A program made the translations under genes and the position numbers. The notes under the pieces are model-generated. The model ran no database searches. It was given only the letters and a program-made list of their open reading frames with translations, and had not been told where the DNA came from. This document shows positions 22,270 through 25,296 of a DNA stretch of 25,296 bases, one piece after another (position 1 is the first letter of the stretch; the number at the start of each line of letters is the position of its first letter). Location: assembly GCA_002315615.1 (NCBI GenBank), contig DCHK01000024.1:1-25296 (forward strand), in the 5' to 3' direction. Source of the DNA: Bacteroidales bacterium UBA1754. GTDB lineage: Bacteria > Bacteroidota > Bacteroidia > Bacteroidales > Paludibacteraceae.

Positions 22270-24075
22270 ATGACTTCAGAATACCACGTATCTAAAATTA
22301 TTGACAGACAAGCCGTGAAATACGGAAATCGTGCTGTTCTGTACTATCGTGATGAGAAAACATCTCAATGGATGCCAATTTCGTGGAACGAGCTGAATAA
22401 TACGACACAAAAAATTGCTTGCGTTTTGTGCCACAACGGACTTTTGCCACAAAAAGCAGTGGGCATCTTTTCTGCCAACCGACCAGAATGTATCGAAGTG
22501 GATTTTGCGTTATTTTGGAACAGAGCATTTGCTGTGCCAATGTATTCGACCAGCACTGCCGAACAAGTCGCTTACTTTGTGAACGATGCCAAAATAGAAA
22601 CCATCTTTGTTGGCGAACAATATCAGTACGATGTTGCCGAAGAAGTATGCAACAAAAGTTCTATTCTAAAACAAATAATAGTTTTTGATGAAAAAACTAA
22701 TTTGAGGAACAACGAAAAAGCCATTTATTTCAAAGATTTCTTAAAAATACAGATTACTACAGACGACGAAAAAGAAGTGAACATTCGCAAAAACAATGCA
22801 CAAGACGACGACATTGCAACTCTAATGTACACTTCTGGCTCTACAGGCGAACCAAAAGGCGTTATTCTTCCACATTCTTGCTACAGCGAAGCAATGCGCA
22901 TTCACAACATTAGATTGCCTTTTGTGAAAGACACTCACCGCTCGTTGTCATTTCTGCCTACTACACACATTTTCGAACGTGCGTGGTGCTATTTTTGTTT
23001 GCATCGTGGCGCTACAATCTACGTCAATCAAAATCCCACCGAAGTAAGAGAAGCTTTGAAAGAAATACGCCCCGAAATGATGTGTTCAGTACCGCGTTTT
23101 TGGGAAAAAGTTTTTATTGGAATAAAAGAACAAATAGAAAAATCTTTGCCAATTAAAATTGCGTTTATTTCTTGGTCGTTAGCAATTGGACACAAATACA
23201 ATATCGATTTTTTGCGAAACAATAAAAAGCCTTCACTTTGGTTAAAAATACGTTATAGCATAGCAAATAAATTCGTTTTCCAAAAACTAAAAAAAATACT
23301 TGGCATAGAAAATACTATTTTATTGCCTACTGCAGGTGCTTCTCTCGACGAAAATATAGCTCGTTTTTTCAAAAGTATGGGCATCCCAATTTGCTACGGT
23401 TACGGACTAACAGAAAGTACTGCCACAGTTTGCTGTTTCGAAGAAACTGGATATGAATTTGGTTCAGTTGGTAGCATTATGCCTGACGTACAAGTAAAAA
23501 TTGACGAGAATGACGAAATATTATTGAAAGGCAAAACTATTTTCCGCGAATATTACAACAAACCCGAAATCAACAAACAATCGTTTACCGAAGACGGATG
23601 GTTTCGCACAGGCGATGCCGGATATTTAAAAGGCAATCATCTTTTCCTTACCGAACGGATAAAAGACCTTTTCAAAACATCAAATGGGAAATATATTGCC
23701 CCACAACAAATAGAAATGCGATTGTTGGGCGACAAATACATCGACCAAGCAATAGTGATTGGCGACAAAAGAAATTTCGTTTCAGCCATAATTTCGCCAG
23801 TTGTTGACAATTTGAAAGAATTTGCCAAAGAGCAAGAAATAAAATACAACAACATTGAAGAATTGCTATCTAACGAAAAAATTTACCAATTGATTGAAAA
23901 ACGAATTGAAAAACTGCAAGAAGGAATGGCAAGTTACGAGAAAATAAAGAAATTCATTCTTACTTCTAAATCGTTTTCACTCGAAAATGGTGAACTTACA
24001 AACACTATGAAGATTCGACGAGCAGTAGTAATGGAAAGATACAAAAAAGAAATTGAAACAATTTATAATAACTAA
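22270..24075 (+). CDS. Long-chain acyl-CoA synthetase (AMP-forming)
   Basis: This 601-residue enzyme (from ATG 22270) activates fatty acids to acyl-adenylates and then acyl-CoA. The adenylate-forming motifs are in order: the phosphate loop YTSGSTGEPKG (187-197), YGYGLTE (376-382), GWFRTGD (443-449) and the hinge/lysine region DLFKTSNGKYIAP with catalytic K474. No membrane segment or carrier domain is present. The position after acpP-fabF-rnc fits lipid metabolism, recycling exogenous or membrane-derived fatty acids. The reading frame extends ten codons upstream (22240), but that extension lies in the inverted repeat and promoter, so ATG 22270 is preferred, giving a leader of about 20 nt. Confidence 0.95.
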   Translation: MTSEYHVSKIIDRQAVKYGNRAVLYYRDEKTSQWMPISWNELNNTTQKIACVLCHNGLLPQKAVGIFSANRPECIEVDFALFWNRAFAVPMYSTSTAEQVAYFVNDAKIETIFVGEQYQYDVAEEVCNKSSILKQIIVFDEKTNLRNNEKAIYFKDFLKIQITTDDEKEVNIRKNNAQDDDIATLMYTSGSTGEPKGVILPHSCYSEAMRIHNIRLPFVKDTHRSLSFLPTTHIFERAWCYFCLHRGATIYVNQNPTEVREALKEIRPEMMCSVPRFWEKVFIGIKEQIEKSLPIKIAFISWSLAIGHKYNIDFLRNNKKPSLWLKIRYSIANKFVFQKLKKILGIENTILLPTAGASLDENIARFFKSMGIPICYGYGLTESTATVCCFEETGYEFGSVGSIMPDVQVKIDENDEILLKGKTIFREYYNKPEINKQSFTEDGWFRTGDAGYLKGNHLFLTERIKDLFKTSNGKYIAPQQIEMRLLGDKYIDQAIVIGDKRNFVSAIISPVVDNLKEFAKEQEIKYNNIEELLSNEKIYQLIEKRIEKLQEGMASYEKIKKFILTSKSFSLENGELTNTMKIRRAVVMERYKKEIETIYNN

Positions 24076-24079
24076 AACA

Positions 24080-25190
24080 ATGATTACAACAGACCAACTT
24101 AAAGACATTTTAGAACGCGAGCAAGCGTTGAGGGGGTATCTTTGACATTGATGCCAAACTGATACAAATCGAAGAAGAAGAACTTCGCACACACGTGCCA
24201 AATTTTTGGGATGACCAAAAGGCTGCCGAAGTACAAATGCGAAAAATAAAAGGACTAAAAAAATGGGTTGACGACTATAACGAAGTTAAAAGCGCAACCG
24301 ATGAAGTTCAACTTTCATTCGATTTTTTCAAAGAAAGTATTACAACCGAAGAAGAAGTTGATACTGCATTTGCAAATGCAATAGCAAAAATTGAAGCATT
24401 AGAATTAAAAAATATGCTTCAAAAAGAAGGCGACCACATGAGCGCTGTACTGAAAATAGTGGCTGGTGCAGGTGGTACCGAAGCGCAAGATTGGGCAGAT
24501 ATGCTTATGCGAATGTATCTACGTTGGTGCGAAAAAAATGGATACAAAGCAACTATCGAAAATATTCTCGATGGTGATGAGGCTGGCATTAAATCCGTTA
24601 CCATTCAGGTTGAAGGCGATTATGCTTACGGATATCTTAAAAGCGAAAATGGCGTTCACCGTTTGGTGCGCGTTTCACCATACAACGCACAAGGCAAACG
24701 TATGACGTCTTTTTCATCGGTTTTCGTTACACCTTTGGTCGATGATACTATCGATGTAGTGATAGAACCAGCACGTATGTCGTGGGATACATTCCGAAGC
24801 GGTGGAGCTGGCGGACAAAATGTAAATAAAGTAGAATCTGGCGTACGTTTACGCTATCAGTATAAAGATCCATACACTGGCGAAGAGGAAGAAATCTTGA
24901 TTGAAAATACCGAAACGCGAGACCAACCCAAAAACCGCGAAAATGCTTTGCGTCATCTACGCTCAATTTTGTACGACAAAGAAATGCAACATCGATTGGT
25001 TGAACAAGCAAAAGTTGAAGCCGGTAAAAAGAAAATTGAGTGGGGAAGTCAAATACGCAGTTACGTTTTCGACGATCGTCGCGTGAAAGACCATCGTACA
25101 AACTACCAAACATCAAATGTTGGAGCCGTTATGGACGGAGACATAGACGACTTCATCAAAGCCTATCTAATGGAATTTGGAGCAGAATAA
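24080..25190 (+). CDS. prfB: Peptide chain release factor 2 with programmed +1 frameshift
   Basis: RF2 ends translation at UGA and UAA. The first frame starts at ATG 24080 and meets an in-frame TGA at 24143-24145 after 21 codons. Translation then continues in the +1 frame from GAC at 24144, giving 369 residues in total. The joined protein has the RF2 N-terminal coiled domain (NFWDDQKAAE), the codon-recognition region with SPY where E. coli has SPF (HRLVRVSPYNAQ), and the GGQ motif in SGGAGGQNVNKVES that triggers peptidyl-tRNA hydrolysis. The C-terminal DHRTNYQ and DDFIKAYL segments are intact. The frameshift self-regulates: when RF2 is scarce, pausing at UGA promotes slipping and more RF2 is made. 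It is 4 nt behind the acyl-CoA synthetase stop. It is not a pseudogene. Confidence 0.97.
24131..24146 (+). promoter_or_regulatory. prfB: prfB programmed frameshift site
   Basis: AGGGGG (24131-24136) acts as an internal Shine-Dalgarno-like element, followed by TAT, the slippery CTT T and the TGA C stop context. The 3-nt spacing between AGGGGG and CTT is the standard arrangement. The P-site tRNA slips from CTT to TTT while the ribosome waits for RF2. Confidence 0.95.
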
Positions 25191-25213
25191 TAGCTATTCA
25201 ATGCAACACAAAA

Positions 25214-25249
25214 TTAAAGCGTAATCTTAAATTTAAGGTTATGCTTTAA
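25214..25249. repeat. 36-nt near-perfect palindrome after prfB
   Basis: Arms 25214-25230 and 25233-25249 pair over 17 bp, with two G-U pairs in the RNA, around a 2-nt centre. There is no T-run on either side, so it is not a classical intrinsic terminator, although it may still protect or end the prfB message. The rest of the sequence to the right edge (25250-25296) shows nothing recognisable. Confidence 0.6.
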
Positions 25250-25296
25250 AAATGTACCTATCCATATAATAGTACAAAAACAAAGAAGTCGTTCAA

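Noticed and set aside
24080..24145. Apparent nonsense or frameshift mutation near the start of prfB
   Set aside because: The TGA sits in the exact programmed-frameshift context with AGGGGG at the right distance, and the downstream RF2 sequence is intact.

Overview
This is an AT-rich chromosomal segment from a member of the Bacteroidota, most likely order Bacteroidales. No 16S or species marker is present, so the assignment rests on three things. Several promoters match the phylum-specific form (-7 TAnnTTTG, sometimes with -33 TTTG). Leaders are A-rich and lack Shine-Dalgarno sequences. The gene set is also typical: traR/dksA-type regulator, lspA, DUF4296 lipoprotein and amidohydrolase in that order, an insertion-bearing LspA, and an RF2 with SPY in place of SPF. 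A PerR-like regulator coupled to a reverse rubrerythrin suggests an anaerobe or microaerophile. The window is gene-dense, no gene-free stretch exceeds 300 bases, and I see no tRNA, rRNA, insertion sequence, phage or CRISPR array.

Layout. Positions 1-942 (minus) hold an EamA transporter that runs off the left edge. It diverges from mutS (1097-3718, plus), which is followed by thrC (3847-5145, plus). A minus-strand block from 7577 down to 5151 holds a possible nuclease, a TraR/DksA-type regulator with its own promoter and terminator, lspA, a DUF4296 lipoprotein, and a 116-residue protein that looks like an amidohydrolase with its catalytic barrel removed. A secreted esterase (7646-8467, minus) diverges from ndk and a DUF4359 protein (plus). 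These meet an HD-domain protein (minus), which shares a divergent promoter region with a low-molecular-weight tyrosine phosphatase. A GH13 lipoprotein and a strong terminator follow. Next comes a translationally overlapped PerR-like/rubrerythrin pair, closed by a bidirectional terminator.

From 19742 down to 13116 everything is on the minus strand: purN, a Na/Pi-cotransporter family protein, an LtaS-like membrane phosphotransferase, coaD, then an ECF sigma factor, a membrane protein that may be its regulator, and a secreted alpha/beta hydrolase. From 19920 rightward everything is on the plus strand: acpP, fabF, rnc, an acyl-CoA synthetase and prfB. The first two form a fatty-acid synthesis unit, with rnc immediately behind. 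prfB carries an intact programmed +1 frameshift.

Most of the window is core metabolism and information processing. The parts that deserve a second look are the barrel-less amidohydrolase remnant, a terminator-like hairpin inside the 5' coding region of rnc, an inverted repeat overlapping the acyl-CoA synthetase promoter, the terminator directly in front of lspA, and three intergenic tracts built from degenerate 7-nt units. I found no convincing evidence of a wholly new multi-gene system.
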